DNA of 64,000 nucleotides from Rhizobium herbae (GCF_019511375.1 NZ_JAEUAO010000002.1:62001-126000); one strand, 5' to 3'. Shown: positions 45,605 through 55,339, counted from the first letter of the stretch. Numbers and translations: made by a program. The notes: generated by a model not told the origin, from the letters alone.

Positions 45605-46147
45605 TTAAGATGCGAGGTCAACCCTTGCTAAGGACTTGTAGAAAAAGGTCGATCCGCAGAAGCTGCCATCGGGCATCAGCGCATATTGCGGGATGACGCC
45701 GACGCGCTGCCAGCCGAATTTTTCATAAATCGATTCGGCCGGGCTGCCGGTTGCCGTGTCGAGCACGAGCACATGCCGCCCATGGCTGGCCGCCTCACTT
45801 TCGGCGGCTTCCATCAGCAATCGCGAAAGCCCATGGCCGCGCGCCTTCCGGTGCACGAGCAGTTTCTTCAGGTCGGCGCGATGCGGCTGGTTCGGCATCG
45901 TGCCGATGCCGAGCTGCACCGTGCCGAGGATATCGCCATCTCTTTCCGCCACGATCAGCAGCGTCTGTCCCTCGCTCACGGCGCGGCCGACGCCCTCCCA
46001 ATAGGGCATGGCGTCGGCAGGCGAATATGGCGACATGAACCCGACGGACGCACCGCCCTCGACGCAGTCCGAGAGAACCTCGGCCAGCGCCGGCAAGGCA
46101 GCAGCAATTTCAGACGGGGCAAGGGTGCGGATCGAGATCTGGGGCAT
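45605..46147 (-). CDS. GNAT family N-acetyltransferase
   Basis: 180-aa acetyl-CoA-dependent acetyltransferase with KKLLVHRKARGHGLSRLLMEAAE (acetyl-CoA loop with RGHGLS) near residue 95 and VLDTATGSPAESIYEKFGWQRVG near residue 130. It is the second gene of a two-gene unit, starting three bases after the XRE-cupin regulator stop, so expression is probably shared. The acceptor is unknown. Confidence 0.82.
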   Translation of the reverse strand: MPQISIRTLAPSEIAAALPALAEVLSDCVEGGASVGFMSPYSPADAMPYWEGVGRAVSEGQTLLIVAERDGDILGTVQLGIGTMPNQPHRADLKKLLVHRKARGHGLSRLLMEAAESEAASHGRHVLVLDTATGSPAESIYEKFGWQRVGVIPQYALMPDGSFCGSTFFYKSLARVDLAS

Positions 46148-46150
46148 GGG

Positions 46151-46729
46151 CTAGACTTTGCTGCGGTTGAGAATGACGGCGTAGCGGGCCGGCGAGCCAT
46201 GCGGATTGTGAAAGATGTGGGCTTCGGCAAGGCGCATGAACAGGCAGTCGCCCGCCTCCAGCATATGGGTTTCCTCACCGGCGGTCATGGTGAGCCTTCC
46301 CTCGAAAAGCCACAGATGCTGGGTCCAGCCGGGATCGAGCTGTTGCTGCTCGAACACCACGCGGGCGCCCGGCGGGAACTCGACCTCGACGATATCGACG
46401 GGCGAGCCGGTGCCGTCCGGCGAAACCGAGCGACGCAGGTAACCCGTGTCCGGATCACGCCAGACGCGCTGCTCTGCGCGCCGCAGAAGCGGCCTTCCTT
46501 CCGGCTGTTCGCCGGCGAAGAAGCGCGAAAGCGTCGTCTCGAGCGCACTGCAAAGCCGGGCAAGCAGCTGCGCGGTGGGGCTCGCCTCGCCGCGCTCGAT
46601 GCGCGAGATCATGGCCCGGCTGACACCTGAGCGGCCGGCGAGCTCGTCGAGTGTCAGGGATAGCTGAAGGCGCAGCGTTTTCATCCGCGCGCCGATATCT
46701 GTTTCAAACGTGCCCGAAGTTGATTCCAT
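46151..46729 (-). CDS. XRE-family regulator with C-terminal cupin domain
   Basis: 192-aa DNA-binding regulator. Residues ~13-67 are a Cro/C1-type helix-turn-helix (LTLDELAGRSGVSRAMISRIERGEASP), and residues ~110-190 are a cupin ligand-sensing domain (FPPGARVVFEQQ, LFEGRLTMTAGEE, LEAGDCLFMRL). Regulators of this type often control a neighbouring transferase; here the next gene is a GNAT three bases away. The ATG at 46729 is immediately next to a dyad (46731-46753) in the divergent promoter. The in-frame start at 46816 is rejected because it would run through that dyad. Confidence 0.85.
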   Translation of the reverse strand: MESTSGTFETDIGARMKTLRLQLSLTLDELAGRSGVSRAMISRIERGEASPTAQLLARLCSALETTLSRFFAGEQPEGRPLLRRAEQRVWRDPDTGYLRRSVSPDGTGSPVDIVEVEFPPGARVVFEQQQLDPGWTQHLWLFEGRLTMTAGEETHMLEAGDCLFMRLAEAHIFHNPHGSPARYAVILNRSKV

Positions 46730-46730
46730 G

Positions 46731-46753
46731 ATAGGAGAATTAAATGATCCTAT
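46731..46753. promoter_or_regulatory. Dyad next to the XRE-cupin start, possible autoregulatory operator
   Basis: Arms ATAGGA (46731-46736) and TCCTAT (46748-46753) flank an AT-rich centre. It lies directly before the regulator's ATG and could block its translation start or promoter; the divergent GH114-RTX gene begins at 46870. Confidence 0.4.
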
Positions 46754-46869
46754 AGTGGAGTCAACTAGAAACTGAAAGACCTCGTTGAGGCTAATCGCAT
46801 AACCCGCTTTCCCCATCCGCCGGAAATCGCCTACTCATGCCGTCGGAAACAGGAAACCGGGACTGCGTA

Positions 46870-48330
46870 ATGCTCACGTTCAAGACTTCTACCGGGGTGG
46901 TCAATGTCGATACCTGGGGCTATCAGTTGCAGGGCTTGGGCGGCGACCCGCAAAGCCTCGACCTGCTCGTCTCCGCCACCCATGATCTGCTCGTCATCGA
47001 TTCCTCTCGCGACGGCACGAACAGCGGGCGCTTCACCGCAGACGAAGTGACCCGCATGAAGGATGGCATGGGCGGCCGGTCCGTGGTCGTGTCGTATATC
47101 TCCATCGGCGAGGCATCCGATTTCCGCGACTACTGGGACAAGGACTGGACCACCACGGGCAGAGCCACCGGCAAACTGACCGACGAGGCGCCGGACTGGC
47201 TTGGACCTGTCAATCCCGACTGGCCGGAATCGCGCAAGGTGCGGTACTGGGATCCGGACTGGCAGAATACCATGTTCAACGACCAGAAGAGCGGCGATCT
47301 CGACGCCATCGTCAAGGCCGGGTTCGATGCGGCCTATCTCGACATCATCGACGCCTATTATTTCTGGGGCGCCGAAGTCTCCAGGGGTGATCGCCACGCC
47401 GGTGATCCGGTCAACCAGAAACAGGCCGCACAGCGCATGGTCGATTTCGTCGTCGCCCTGACGGAACATGCCCGTAAAACCAATCCGGATTTTTTCGTCA
47501 TCCCCCAGAATGGCGCGTGGATCCTCAATGACCTGGGCAACGACAGCGCGCGCAAGCAGGCCTATCTCGATGTCATCGGCGGCATCGCCGTCGAAGATCT
47601 TTATTATCGCGGCGACAAGGACGAGAACAATCCACTGAGGCCCGACGAAGAGACGATCGCAATCCTGAAGCGCGACTTTGTCGACAAGGGCATACCGGTC
47701 TTTGTTGTGGATTATATCAGTGGCAGCGCGCGCGTCGACGCGTTCAACAAGATGGTCCTGGCAGACGGGTTCATTCCGTTTGCCGCCCCCGAGCGCGATC
47801 TCGACAGGCTGGTCGGCACTCATGATGGCGACCCGGCCTATATACGGCCCACTGCGCAGGCGGACACCCTGCGCGGCTCAAAGCTCGCCGACAAGATCGG
47901 CGGTCTGGGCGGTGACGACAAGATTGCCGGTCGTGAAGGCAACGACACGATTTCCGGCGGAGCCGGGAACGACAAGCTCTATGGCGGAGCGGGAAAAGAC
48001 ACGCTCAGCGGCGGGAGCGGCAAGGATCAATTCGTCTTCGACACCAGGTTCGCCGCCGGCAATATCGATAGGGTGGTCGATTTCAGCGTTGCCGACGATC
48101 GGCTTCTCCTGGACCATGACGTTTTTTCCAGGCTGCCGGTCGGCGCGCTCAAAGCCTCGGCCTTCGTCATCGGTACGAAGGCGGCCGATGCTGGCGATCG
48201 CGTAATATACGACAGCCGGACCGGCGAACTTCTCTACGACGCCGATGGCGTGGGCAACGGTGCGGCGATCCAGATCGCGCGGCTCGACAGCCACCTCAAA
48301 CTGACAGCCGACGATTTCCTGATCTTCTGA
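46870..48330 (+). CDS. Secreted GH114-type glycosidase with RTX calcium-binding repeats
   Basis: 486-aa extracellular enzyme. Residues ~8-290 match the GH114 (alpha-1,4-polygalactosaminidase-like) fold: [37 protein letters not shown], and [12 protein letters not shown] with acidic residues. Residues ~335-390 are glycine/aspartate RTX nonapeptides ([31 protein letters not shown]). The end is a C-terminal type I secretion-like region. No signal peptide is seen, which fits export by a type I system, though none is in the window. ATG at 46870 (MLTFKTS) is preferred over 46837. It diverges from the XRE-cupin gene. Confidence 0.85.
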   Translation: MLTFKTSTGVVNVDTWGYQLQGLGGDPQSLDLLVSATHDLLVIDSSRDGTNSGRFTADEVTRMKDGMGGRSVVVSYISIGEASDFRDYWDKDWTTTGRATGKLTDEAPDWLGPVNPDWPESRKVRYWDPDWQNTMFNDQKSGDLDAIVKAGFDAAYLDIIDAYYFWGAEVSRGDRHAGDPVNQKQAAQRMVDFVVALTEHARKTNPDFFVIPQNGAWILNDLGNDSARKQAYLDVIGGIAVEDLYYRGDKDENNPLRPDEETIAILKRDFVDKGIPVFVVDYISGSARVDAFNKMVLADGFIPFAAPERDLDRLVGTHDGDPAYIRPTAQADTLRGSKLADKIGGLGGDDKIAGREGNDTISGGAGNDKLYGGAGKDTLSGGSGKDQFVFDTRFAAGNIDRVVDFSVADDRLLLDHDVFSRLPVGALKASAFVIGTKAADAGDRVIYDSRTGELLYDADGVGNGAAIQIARLDSHLKLTADDFLIF

Positions 48331-48464
48331 GGCCCGCCACCTGGTTGATCGCGCGCTTCGACTTTTGCAGCCGTCTTGCGGCAGATGGCCGGCCTCCATG
48401 CATTTGGCCGGCCGCAATCGGTAAAATTCTTTGCAGTTTGGGAGGTTCCATTGTATGCGGGCGC

Positions 48465-50291
48465 ATGAGCACAAATTCGACCCGCACACCCCTTTCGCAC
48501 ATCCGCAATTTCTCGATCGTCGCCCATATCGACCACGGCAAGTCGACGCTGGCTGACCGACTGATCCAGTCGACCGGCGGTCTTGCCGCGCGCGAGATGT
48601 CCGAGCAGGTCCTCGACAGCATGGACATCGAGAAGGAGCGCGGCATCACCATCAAGGCGCAGACGGTGCGCCTGCACTACGTCGCCAACAACGGCGAGAC
48701 CTATGTTCTCAACCTGATCGACACACCCGGCCACGTCGACTTCGCCTATGAAGTCTCGCGCTCGCTGTCGGCCTGCGAAGGTTCGCTGCTGGTCGTGGAT
48801 GCGTCCCAGGGCGTCGAAGCCCAGACGCTTGCAAACGTCTACCAGGCGATCGACAACAACCACGAGATCGTCACCGTCCTCAACAAGATCGACCTGCCGG
48901 CCGCAGAACCCGAGCGGATCAAGGAACAGATCGAGGAAGTCATCGGCATCGATGCATCCGAAGCGGTGCTGATCTCGGCCAAGACCGGCCTCGGCATTCC
49001 CGACGTGCTCGAAGCGATCGTTCATCAGTTGCCGGCGCCAAAGAGCGAGGGCGGCGAGGAAGCGCCGCTGAAGGCGCTGCTCGTCGACAGCTGGTACGAT
49101 ACCTATCTCGGCGTCATCGTTCTCGTGCGCATTCTCGATGGCGTGCTCAAGAAGGGCCAGACGGTCCGCATGATGGGCACCGACGCCAAGTATCAGGTCG
49201 AGCGCGTCGGCGTCATCACGCCGAAGATGGTGACGGTCGATGCGCTGGGTCCCGGCGAGATCGGCTTCATCACGGCCAGCATCAAGGAAGTCGCCGATAC
49301 CCGCGTCGGCGACACCATCACCGAGGACAAGCGCCCCACGGCTGAGGCGCTGCCAGGCTTTAAACCTGCCCAGCCGGTGGTCTTCTGCGGCCTCTTCCCG
49401 GTCGATGCCGCCGATTTCGAGGATCTGCGCGCCGCCATGGGCAAGCTGCGCCTGAACGACGCCTCGTTCTCCTTCGAAATGGAAAGCTCGGCCGCACTCG
49501 GTTTCGGTTTCCGCTGCGGCTTCCTCGGCCTCTTGCATCTGGAAATCATCCAGGAGCGCCTCGAGCGAGAATTCGATCTTGACCTGATCGCGACGGCGCC
49601 GTCGGTTGTCTACAAGCTCTACATGACCGACGGCACCGAGCGCGAACTGCACAATCCGGCCGATATGCCCGATGTCGTCAAGATCAAGGAAATCCACGAG
49701 CCCTGGATCCGCGCGACGATCCTGACGCCGGACGATTATCTCGGCGGCATCCTCAAGCTCTGCCAGGACCGGCGCGGCATCCAGGTGGAACTCACCTATG
49801 TCGGCACCCGGGCGATGCTGACCTACGACCTGCCGCTCAACGAAGTCGTGTTCGATTTCTACGACCGGCTTAAGTCGATCTCCAAGGGCTATGCCTCCTT
49901 CGACTACCACATCACCAGCCATCAGGAGGGCCATCTGGTGAAGATGTCGATCCTCGTCAACGGCGAGCCGGTCGATGCGCTGTCGATGATGGTGCACCGC
50001 ATGGCCGCCGAAAAGCGCGGCCGCGAGATGTGCGAGAAGCTCAAGGAGCTTATCCCGAAGCACATGTTCAAGATCCCGATCCAGGCGGCCATCGGCGGCA
50101 ACGTCATTGCCCGCGAAACCATCTCGGCGCTGCGCAAGGACGTCACCGCCAAGTGCTACGGCGGCGACGCCACCCGCAAGCGCAAGCTGCTCGACAAGCA
50201 GAAGGCCGGCAAGAAGCGCATGCGCCAGTTCGGCAAGGTCGAAATCCCGCAGGAAGCGTTCATCGCGGCGCTGAAGATGGGCGACGAGTAG
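48465..50291 (+). CDS. lepA: Elongation factor 4 (LepA)
   Basis: Translational GTPase of 608 aa. GTP-binding elements are [42 protein letters not shown] and [13 protein letters not shown]. The LepA-specific C-terminal end [17 protein letters not shown] is intact. The ATG at 48465 follows GGGAGG at 48440-48445; the ORF opens earlier (48345) but that part has no family similarity. The next gene, ccdA, begins about 45 bases on, after an inverted repeat that could also act as the lepA transcript end. Confidence 0.95.
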   Translation: MSTNSTRTPLSHIRNFSIVAHIDHGKSTLADRLIQSTGGLAAREMSEQVLDSMDIEKERGITIKAQTVRLHYVANNGETYVLNLIDTPGHVDFAYEVSRSLSACEGSLLVVDASQGVEAQTLANVYQAIDNNHEIVTVLNKIDLPAAEPERIKEQIEEVIGIDASEAVLISAKTGLGIPDVLEAIVHQLPAPKSEGGEEAPLKALLVDSWYDTYLGVIVLVRILDGVLKKGQTVRMMGTDAKYQVERVGVITPKMVTVDALGPGEIGFITASIKEVADTRVGDTITEDKRPTAEALPGFKPAQPVVFCGLFPVDAADFEDLRAAMGKLRLNDASFSFEMESSAALGFGFRCGFLGLLHLEIIQERLEREFDLDLIATAPSVVYKLYMTDGTERELHNPADMPDVVKIKEIHEPWIRATILTPDDYLGGILKLCQDRRGIQVELTYVGTRAMLTYDLPLNEVVFDFYDRLKSISKGYASFDYHITSHQEGHLVKMSILVNGEPVDALSMMVHRMAAEKRGREMCEKLKELIPKHMFKIPIQAAIGGNVIARETISALRKDVTAKCYGGDATRKRKLLDKQKAGKKRMRQFGKVEIPQEAFIAALKMGDE

Positions 50292-50301
50292 GGCTTTTCT
50301 T

Positions 50302-50340
50302 CCATTGGACATGCGCATAAATTAGGTGCATGTCCAATGG
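50302..50340. promoter_or_regulatory. Perfect inverted repeat upstream of ccdA
   Basis: Arms CCATTGGACATGC (50302-50314) and GCATGTCCAATGG (50328-50340) with an AT-rich 13-base spacer (containing ATAAATTA). It ends 8 bases before the chosen ccdA ATG. The arms and AT-rich centre fit an operator for CcdA autoregulation; an alternative is a lepA 3' hairpin. Confidence 0.7.
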
Positions 50341-50348
50341 AGTTGACG

Positions 50349-50579
50349 ATGCCCCAGCCTCTCCGCAAGCCAGCCAATCTTTCTCTTGATAGTAATCTCG
50401 TTTCGCAAGCGCGCGATCTCAACATCAATCTGTCGCGTGCGGCGGAGGAAGGCATCGAACGTGCAGTCAGAAGCGAGCGCGAGCGTCTCTGGCGGATCGA
50501 GAATGCCGAGGCGATCCGGCAAGAGACTGAATATGTAGAGAAAAATGGCATGCCTTTGGCCAGGTATCGCCAGTTCTGA
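50349..50579 (+). CDS. ccdA: CcdA-family type II antitoxin
   Basis: 76-aa antitoxin with an N-terminal ribbon-helix-helix (RKPANLSLDSNLVSQARDLNINLSRAAE) and a C-terminal toxin-binding tail (ENAEAIRQETEYVEKNGMPLARYRQF) that wraps around CcdB in the known complex. The ATG at 50349 has TGGAG 6-7 bases upstream; the ATG at 50337 sits in the operator arm. The stop overlaps the ccdB start by one base (TGATG). It looks intact, while the toxin downstream is broken. Confidence 0.88.
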   Translation: MPQPLRKPANLSLDSNLVSQARDLNINLSRAAEEGIERAVRSERERLWRIENAEAIRQETEYVEKNGMPLARYRQF

Positions 50580-50819
50580 TGGCAAGATTTCATGTTTACA
50601 GGTTGAAATCGGAGCCTGTTCTGGTCATCGATCTTGAGGCAAATATATTGAGTGAGCTGCCTTCTAGGATGATGGTGCCTCTCTAGCCGGTGCGGGACAT
50701 GTCATGGTCTATTTCTCGGCTCAATCCGCGCGTCCAGATTAATGGGGAATTGTACGTCATGGCGACGCGACGCTGATTTGGTCACCGCGGCAACGGACTT
50801 TCTGTTCCAAGGCTTTTAA
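50579..50819 (+). pseudogene. ccdB: CcdB gyrase-inhibitor toxin, disrupted
   Basis: CcdB normally poisons DNA gyrase (about 100 aa). Here the frame from ATG 50579 reads MARFHVYRLKSEPVLVIDLE and ends at an in-frame TAG (50684-50686) after SRMMVPL. Beyond that stop the same frame continues recognisable CcdB sequence, PVRDMSWSISRLNPRVQING then ELYVMATRR, to a TGA at 50774-50776. The expected C-terminus, DADLVTAATDFLFQGF, appears in another frame from 50769 to the TAA at 50817-50819. So there is a premature stop plus a frame-changing internal deletion near 50765-50775. A functional toxin is very unlikely. Confidence 0.8.
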
Positions 50820-50969
50820 ATGGCCTGCACAGGCCCTGCGGATGACAGCCCGATATCCCATGGCGACCTTACCTTCCCCGCAACTTGAACTCCCCATTTG
50901 TCTCCACTACACCTTTATAGGCGCATGGCCGGAGGAGGTCGTGCCTCGGAGCCAGGAAGGGTATCTGCA

Positions 50970-51344
50970 ATGCACAAGTTCAAGATTCTGAAGGCCGCTA
51001 ACGACCAGTTCCGCATCCAGTTCCTGTACAATACGGAAGTGATGGTCTGGTCGGAGACCTATGCGTCCAAGGCGAGCGCGAAGAACTGCATCGAATCGAT
51101 CAAGAAGAACACGCCGGGTGCGGCGACGGTCGATGTCAGCAAGGACGAGGCCGGATCCGGCTATCGTTTCGAGATCGTCGCAGCCAAGGACGGCGAGCAT
51201 TTCGTCCGCTTCAAGGCGTCCAATGGCGAGACCATGGTCCGCTCGGAGAACTACGCGTCCAAGGCCAGCGCCAAGAATTGCATCGAGTCCGTCAAGAAGA
51301 ACGCCCCCGACGCACCGGTGGAAGACGAAACCGCCAGCGCTTGA
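50970..51344 (+). CDS. DUF1508 (YegP-like) protein, tandem domain
   Basis: 124-aa cytosolic protein made of two DUF1508 repeats (residues 1-53 and 60-113). Each ends with the shared segment YASKASAKNCIES followed by IKKN or VKKN. Function is unknown; the family is small and stress-associated in E. coli. The ATG at 50970 (MHKFKI) is chosen because the extension to 50898 lacks similarity. The 150 bases before it hold no gene. Confidence 0.85.
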   Translation: MHKFKILKAANDQFRIQFLYNTEVMVWSETYASKASAKNCIESIKKNTPGAATVDVSKDEAGSGYRFEIVAAKDGEHFVRFKASNGETMVRSENYASKASAKNCIESVKKNAPDAPVEDETASA

Positions 51345-51393
51345 TGGCCTTGCCACCTCGCCACCCGGCGAGACGGCGCACCCCTCAAGGACT

Positions 51394-51969
51394 TCAAATC
51401 AGCCCCAGTGAACTCCCCGCCAGCCCGGCCGAGAAGCACAGGAGCAGGCTTGCCGCTATCCGGCGCAGCAGTGGCGGGAATTCGCCATTGGCCCGGCCGA
51501 TCAGGGTCGCGCCGGAACTGAGCCAGAGGCAGGCGACAGTCAGAACGATCATCAGAAACAGTCCGAGCCATGGCAGCATGGCCTGGAGGCTGCCATGCGG
51601 CAGGAGAACGAGGCCGATGATCAGCGCTTTCGGGTTGAGCACGGTGGTGATGAAAACCTGGCGGAAGGTAACGAGCGGGGCCCCCATACCGGCAGGCGAG
51701 ATCGTCCAGAGCCTGGCGGCAAGCAACAGCACCCAGATCGCCGAACAGAGCTTGATGGCCGAGGCGGCAATCGGATGGGCGGCGAGATAGGGTCCGGCGA
51801 AGGTCGCAAGCGGCACGATCGTCAGCAGATAGCCGGCGGCCTCTGCCGCGATGAGGTGAGCCGAGCGCCGGAAACCGGCAGAGCCGCCGGCGACCGCCAG
51901 CAACGTGTTGGTCGGGCCGGGGGTGAGAAGCAGAAGGAATACGGCGGCGATAAAGGCGGGTGCGGTCAA
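51394..51969 (-). CDS. LysE-family amino-acid exporter
   Basis: Inner-membrane translocator of 191 aa with about six hydrophobic helices. The LysE/RhtB signature region LLLTPGPTNTLLAVAGGSAG is near residue 14. Its substrate is likely an amino acid or homoserine-type compound. It converges with the DUF1508 gene. Confidence 0.83.
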   Translation of the reverse strand: MTAPAFIAAVFLLLLTPGPTNTLLAVAGGSAGFRRSAHLIAAEAAGYLLTIVPLATFAGPYLAAHPIAASAIKLCSAIWVLLLAARLWTISPAGMGAPLVTFRQVFITTVLNPKALIIGLVLLPHGSLQAMLPWLGLFLMIVLTVACLWLSSGATLIGRANGEFPPLLRRIAASLLLCFSAGLAGSSLGLI

Positions 51970-52030
51970 GATGATCTCCAGGTGCTGGACGGCACCTTAT
52001 CGCCTGTCGGCATATCCGTCTTGATCTCGC

Positions 52031-52492
52031 TCAAGCCGCTGCTTGCTTTTCCGCAAATTCCTTCACCAGCCCCTCATAGGCCTCCATCGGTGGAAATGTC
52101 TCGTAGCTGTGCACCGCCGCCGTGGTCGCCCAAGGCAGTTTCTCGCTGGTGAAGGTCTCGATGAAGGGCGAGAACCAGCTTGCATCGTCCAGCATGGTCG
52201 GGCGCAGGTTGACGAACCAGTCCATGCCTTCGGGGCGGGTGAACATCCAGCTCATGCAGTGCGGGCAGAAATAATGGCGGGTGGCGCCGTGCAGGCCCCC
52301 GATCACCGGTTCGCCCTTCGTTACCTCGAAGCCCTCGGCCGGAATGGCGGCGCTCAGCGAATAGGCGCTGGACGACATTCTCTGGCAGCCGGTGCAGTGG
52401 CAGGCCATGGTAAGAAGCGCCGGCGCGCTGATCTTCAGCCGCACCTGGCCACAACGGCAGCCTCCCTCCAGGGGGAAATTCTGAATTTTCAT
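52031..52492 (-). CDS. GFA-family (glutathione-dependent formaldehyde-activating-like) protein
   Basis: 153-aa zinc protein. Cysteines for metal binding are in GGCRCGQVRLK, ACHCTGCQR and YFCPHCMSW, the standard GFA/CENP-V spacing. Activity on formaldehyde-glutathione adducts is doubtful for most family members. The ATG at 52492 has CATC-rich upstream sequence with weak Shine-Dalgarno GGACC; the ATG at 52519 is a possible alternative. Confidence 0.82.
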   Translation of the reverse strand: MKIQNFPLEGGCRCGQVRLKISAPALLTMACHCTGCQRMSSSAYSLSAAIPAEGFEVTKGEPVIGGLHGATRHYFCPHCMSWMFTRPEGMDWFVNLRPTMLDDASWFSPFIETFTSEKLPWATTAAVHSYETFPPMEAYEGLVKEFAEKQAAA

Positions 52493-52607
52493 GATGGGTC
52501 CTCCGCATTTTTGGATCAATCTAGCGGAGCGACTGCAGTCGTCAAACCCATCCTTGTCTTCGCGCGCGGCTCGGTGGAAATCGAAGCCCTTGGCTTGGAT
52601 GCCGGTT

Positions 52608-53369
52608 TCAGTCGGAGCCGCAGGGCCAGCTGGAGGGCGTGGTCAACCCTGAAGGCAGCCTGGTCTTGTCGTCGCCGCAGGCAAGATCGACCTGCGCCTG
52701 TTCAAGGCCCGTGGAGGCGGAAAGATCGAGCCCTTCGATCCGCGTCAGGTACAGGAAGGCCTGGTCGAAGACGAGCGGTCCCTCGAATTTTGCGCCCGTG
52801 AGATCGGCGCGGGACAGATTGGCAAGCGAAAAGCGCGTCCCGGTCAGCACCGCGCCCTTGAAATGCGCCCGGCCGAGCTCAGCCTTCTCGAAGTTTGCGC
52901 CGGTCAGCTGGGCTCCGCTGAAATCGGCCCGCTGCAGTTCGGCGCTGGCAAAGGAAGCGCCGGTGGCGACAATGTTGACGAAGCTCGATCGGTAGGCTTC
53001 GACGCGGGAGAAATTGGCTTTTTCCGCCCTTGCGCCGGCCAGCCACGCACGCACCAGATGGGCCTTCTCCAGGTTCGCGGCGGTCAGGTTCGAGCCGCTG
53101 AGGTCTGTCATGGAAAAATCGGTACCGAAGAGGTTGGCGCCTTCCAGTTCGCTGGATGACAGCATCAGGCTTTTCTTCGTGCATTCGCTCCAATCCAGCC
53201 CCGGCGCCGGCAGGCTGCCGCAGTCGGATGCCACGGCCGGCTGCGCGAAAAAAAGCAAACCGGAAAGAAGGAGTGCCGATGCCAGCGGGGCGGGCCTAAG
53301 AACGGGCGGGATCGTCTTTCGCGCGATGCGCAGCCTCTTCCCGCCGGGTCTCTCAACAAACATGCCCAT
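52608..53369 (-). CDS. Secreted pentapeptide-repeat protein
   Basis: 253-aa precursor. A hydrophobic signal stretch (SALLLSGLLFFAQPAVASDCG, about residues 32-50) is followed by about 25 pentapeptide repeats of A(N/D)LXX form (residues ~75-200, e.g. ADLTGAKFEG). These build a right-handed quadrilateral helix. A Cys pair flanks the region (SDCGSL, SECTKK). Function is unknown: some relatives mimic DNA and protect gyrase, but a secreted one would not. Confidence 0.8.
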   Translation of the reverse strand: MGMFVERPGGKRLRIARKTIPPVLRPAPLASALLLSGLLFFAQPAVASDCGSLPAPGLDWSECTKKSLMLSSSELEGANLFGTDFSMTDLSGSNLTAANLEKAHLVRAWLAGARAEKANFSRVEAYRSSFVNIVATGASFASAELQRADFSGAQLTGANFEKAELGRAHFKGAVLTGTRFSLANLSRADLTGAKFEGPLVFDQAFLYLTRIEGLDLSASTGLEQAQVDLACGDDKTRLPSGLTTPSSWPCGSD

Positions 53370-53520
53370 TCACCACTCCGAATTCTCCGTCCACGGGGCT
53401 GCCCGGATGCATGGTCTCAACCCGTTCTACACCGCTTGCGCGGCAAGACAAGACCATTGATTTGTCGGCCACTACTGGAAAATGGGGAGCCGAACGGCAA
53501 TGTCAAACCGGCAGCTTGTC

Positions 53521-54273
53521 CTATGCGGATGCCGCCGCCAGTTTTCGCGCCTCGCTGCCATCCGTTTCGATGCTTCCGATCGTCCGCACCCAGGCCCGCG
53601 CCAGCGCGAGACCTGCCGCATCGGCCTGTTCGGCATGTCGCGCGGCATGCTCCGGGTAGCGCTCGAGCCAGTGCGGATCGATTCCCATGATCTGGTCCTT
53701 GAAAATCCGGTTCCAGTCCTCGACGACGCGTGTTCCCGCCTCGAAGTGAAACTGCATGCCATAGGCGGCGCGGCCGATACGGAAGGCCTGGTTGGCAACG
53801 GCCGGATTGGTGGCGAGACGAACGGCGCCCTCCGGCAGGGTGAACGTATCGGCGTGCCATTCGAAGATCGGAAACGAGGCGCCGGCCGCATTCAACACCG
53901 GATCGCCTGCACCCGCGGCTGTCAGGGCGATGTCGTGCCAGCCGAACTCGCAGGTCTGGCCAAGCAGGTTCTCCGCCCCGTGCGCCCGCGCCAGAAGCTG
54001 GCTGCCGAGACAGATGCCGAGCACGGCCTTGTCGGCATCGGCAAAGGCGCGCATCAGGCGGGCAAGCTGCGGCAGGTAGGGGTGGATGTGGTCGTCGACA
54101 GCGCTCTGCTCGCCGCCGAGCACCACCAGCGCGTCATGCGCATGGACATCGGCTGGCAGCGCCTCGCCGGTGAAAGGCCGCCTGAGGTCGATCTCTGCTC
54201 CCGCCTCGCCAAGCGCCACGCCCACCTGTCCAAGGTCGGAATGGATCATGTTTTCCACCACCAGAACCCGCAT
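53521..54273 (-). CDS. Class I glutamine amidotransferase-like protein
   Basis: 250-aa cytosolic protein with the triad Cys in VLGICLGSQLLARA (about residue 88) and the His of the triad in FEWHADTFTLPEGA (about residue 172). It resembles the stand-alone glutamine amidotransferase-like proteins (GuaA N-terminal type) that release ammonia from glutamine or hydrolyse gamma-glutamyl compounds. It diverges from rbfA with about 190 bases between. Confidence 0.8.
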   Translation of the reverse strand: MRVLVVENMIHSDLGQVGVALGEAGAEIDLRRPFTGEALPADVHAHDALVVLGGEQSAVDDHIHPYLPQLARLMRAFADADKAVLGICLGSQLLARAHGAENLLGQTCEFGWHDIALTAAGAGDPVLNAAGASFPIFEWHADTFTLPEGAVRLATNPAVANQAFRIGRAAYGMQFHFEAGTRVVEDWNRIFKDQIMGIDPHWLERYPEHAARHAEQADAAGLALARAWVRTIGSIETDGSEARKLAAASA

Positions 54274-54461
54274 GTCGTCTCCGCTTCTCCCGCCGTTTCA
54301 ACCAGATTGACCATGCCGCGCCTCGGCGTTCAAGAGGGTTTCGAGCGGATTTGGCGGCCTCTGTTGCCCCGGGAATGTCCTCAAGCCTTGACCTTTTGGC
54401 CTGAAAGTAGCATTGGACCGCCTTGGTCGCGTTCCAAGCAACGCAAGACAGCGGAAAAACC

Positions 54462-54881
54462 ATGAGCAAAGCTACATCCTCTGCCCCCTCGCAGCGCATG
54501 CTGAGGGTCGGCGAACAGGTTCGCGCAGCCCTGACCCAGGTGCTGCAGCGTGGCGAGGTGCGCGATCCTCTGATCGAGAAGACGGTGATCTCGATTTCCG
54601 AAGTGCGCATGTCGCCGGATCTCAAGATCGCCACCGCCTTCGTGACGCCGCTCGGTATTGCCGATCACGCGGCGACCATCGAGGCGCTGAACCGCAACGC
54701 CAAATATATCCGCGGACGCCTAACGCCGCATCTGAGGCAGATGAAGTACATGCCGGAAGTCCGCTTCCGCGACGATACCAGCTTCGACAACTACAAGAAG
54801 ATCGACGATCTGCTCAAATCGCCGGAAGTGGTGCGCGATCTGAAGGACGAAGACGGCCCGACCGATAAAGACGGGGCGTGA
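54462..54881 (+). CDS. rbfA: 30S ribosome-binding factor A
   Basis: Late 30S maturation factor, 139 aa, binding near the 5' end of 16S rRNA. The KH-like core is present: [22 protein letters not shown] and [23 protein letters not shown]. The ATG at 54462 is used over 54423. infB is not upstream as in E. coli; the neighbour is an opposite-strand amidotransferase. The stop overlaps the next ATG by one base (TGATG). Confidence 0.93.
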   Translation: MSKATSSAPSQRMLRVGEQVRAALTQVLQRGEVRDPLIEKTVISISEVRMSPDLKIATAFVTPLGIADHAATIEALNRNAKYIRGRLTPHLRQMKYMPEVRFRDDTSFDNYKKIDDLLKSPEVVRDLKDEDGPTDKDGA

Positions 54882-55336
54882 TGGCAAGGCATATCACTCT
54901 GGATGAGCTGAACGGATGGACCTTCGAGCAGCGCCAGGCATTCTACCGCAGTGGCCTTGCCCGCTTCGACAATGCCGAGGCCGTTCGCCTGGTGGAAATG
55001 ATGGTCGCCTCGGGCCTGCCCTTCCGCAGGGGCAAGGAGATCGCCCATGGCGATCCCGAGATGAAGGCGCTCGAGGCCATCGTTTATTCGCCCTATAATG
55101 AGAAGCTGCTGCTCGATGCAGCGGCCGCGGGCAAGCCGCCGCTCGGCGCCATCGAACCGTTGATCGTCGAGGAGCTCGGCGAGGATTACCGGGTCGACAA
55201 TGGCGGCACGGTCGCGGCGGGATACCTGATCGCAAGGCGGCTCTACGCCCTGGGATTCGAAAAGGGCAACAGCCAGAAGATGCCGGACGGCAGCGTGGCA
55301 AAGACAGCCGCGACGTTTCGCAAAAAAAGAGCATAG
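54881..55336 (+). CDS. Protein of unknown function between rbfA and truB
   Basis: 151-aa soluble protein with no signal peptide or recognisable family; segments DGWTFEQRQAFYRSGLARFD-like (residues ~9-27) and LGAIEPLIVEELGEDYRVDN are its clearest blocks. It overlaps rbfA by one base and ends 3 bases before truB, so it is translated as part of that cluster. Its tight coupling to ribosome-maturation genes is the only functional hint. Confidence 0.65.
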   Translation: MARHITLDELNGWTFEQRQAFYRSGLARFDNAEAVRLVEMMVASGLPFRRGKEIAHGDPEMKALEAIVYSPYNEKLLLDAAAAGKPPLGAIEPLIVEELGEDYRVDNGGTVAAGYLIARRLYALGFEKGNSQKMPDGSVAKTAATFRKKRA

Positions 55337-55339
55337 AGA

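Noticed and set aside
48234..50318. Open frame of 694 codons opposite lepA.
   Set aside because: Antisense shadow spanning two real genes.
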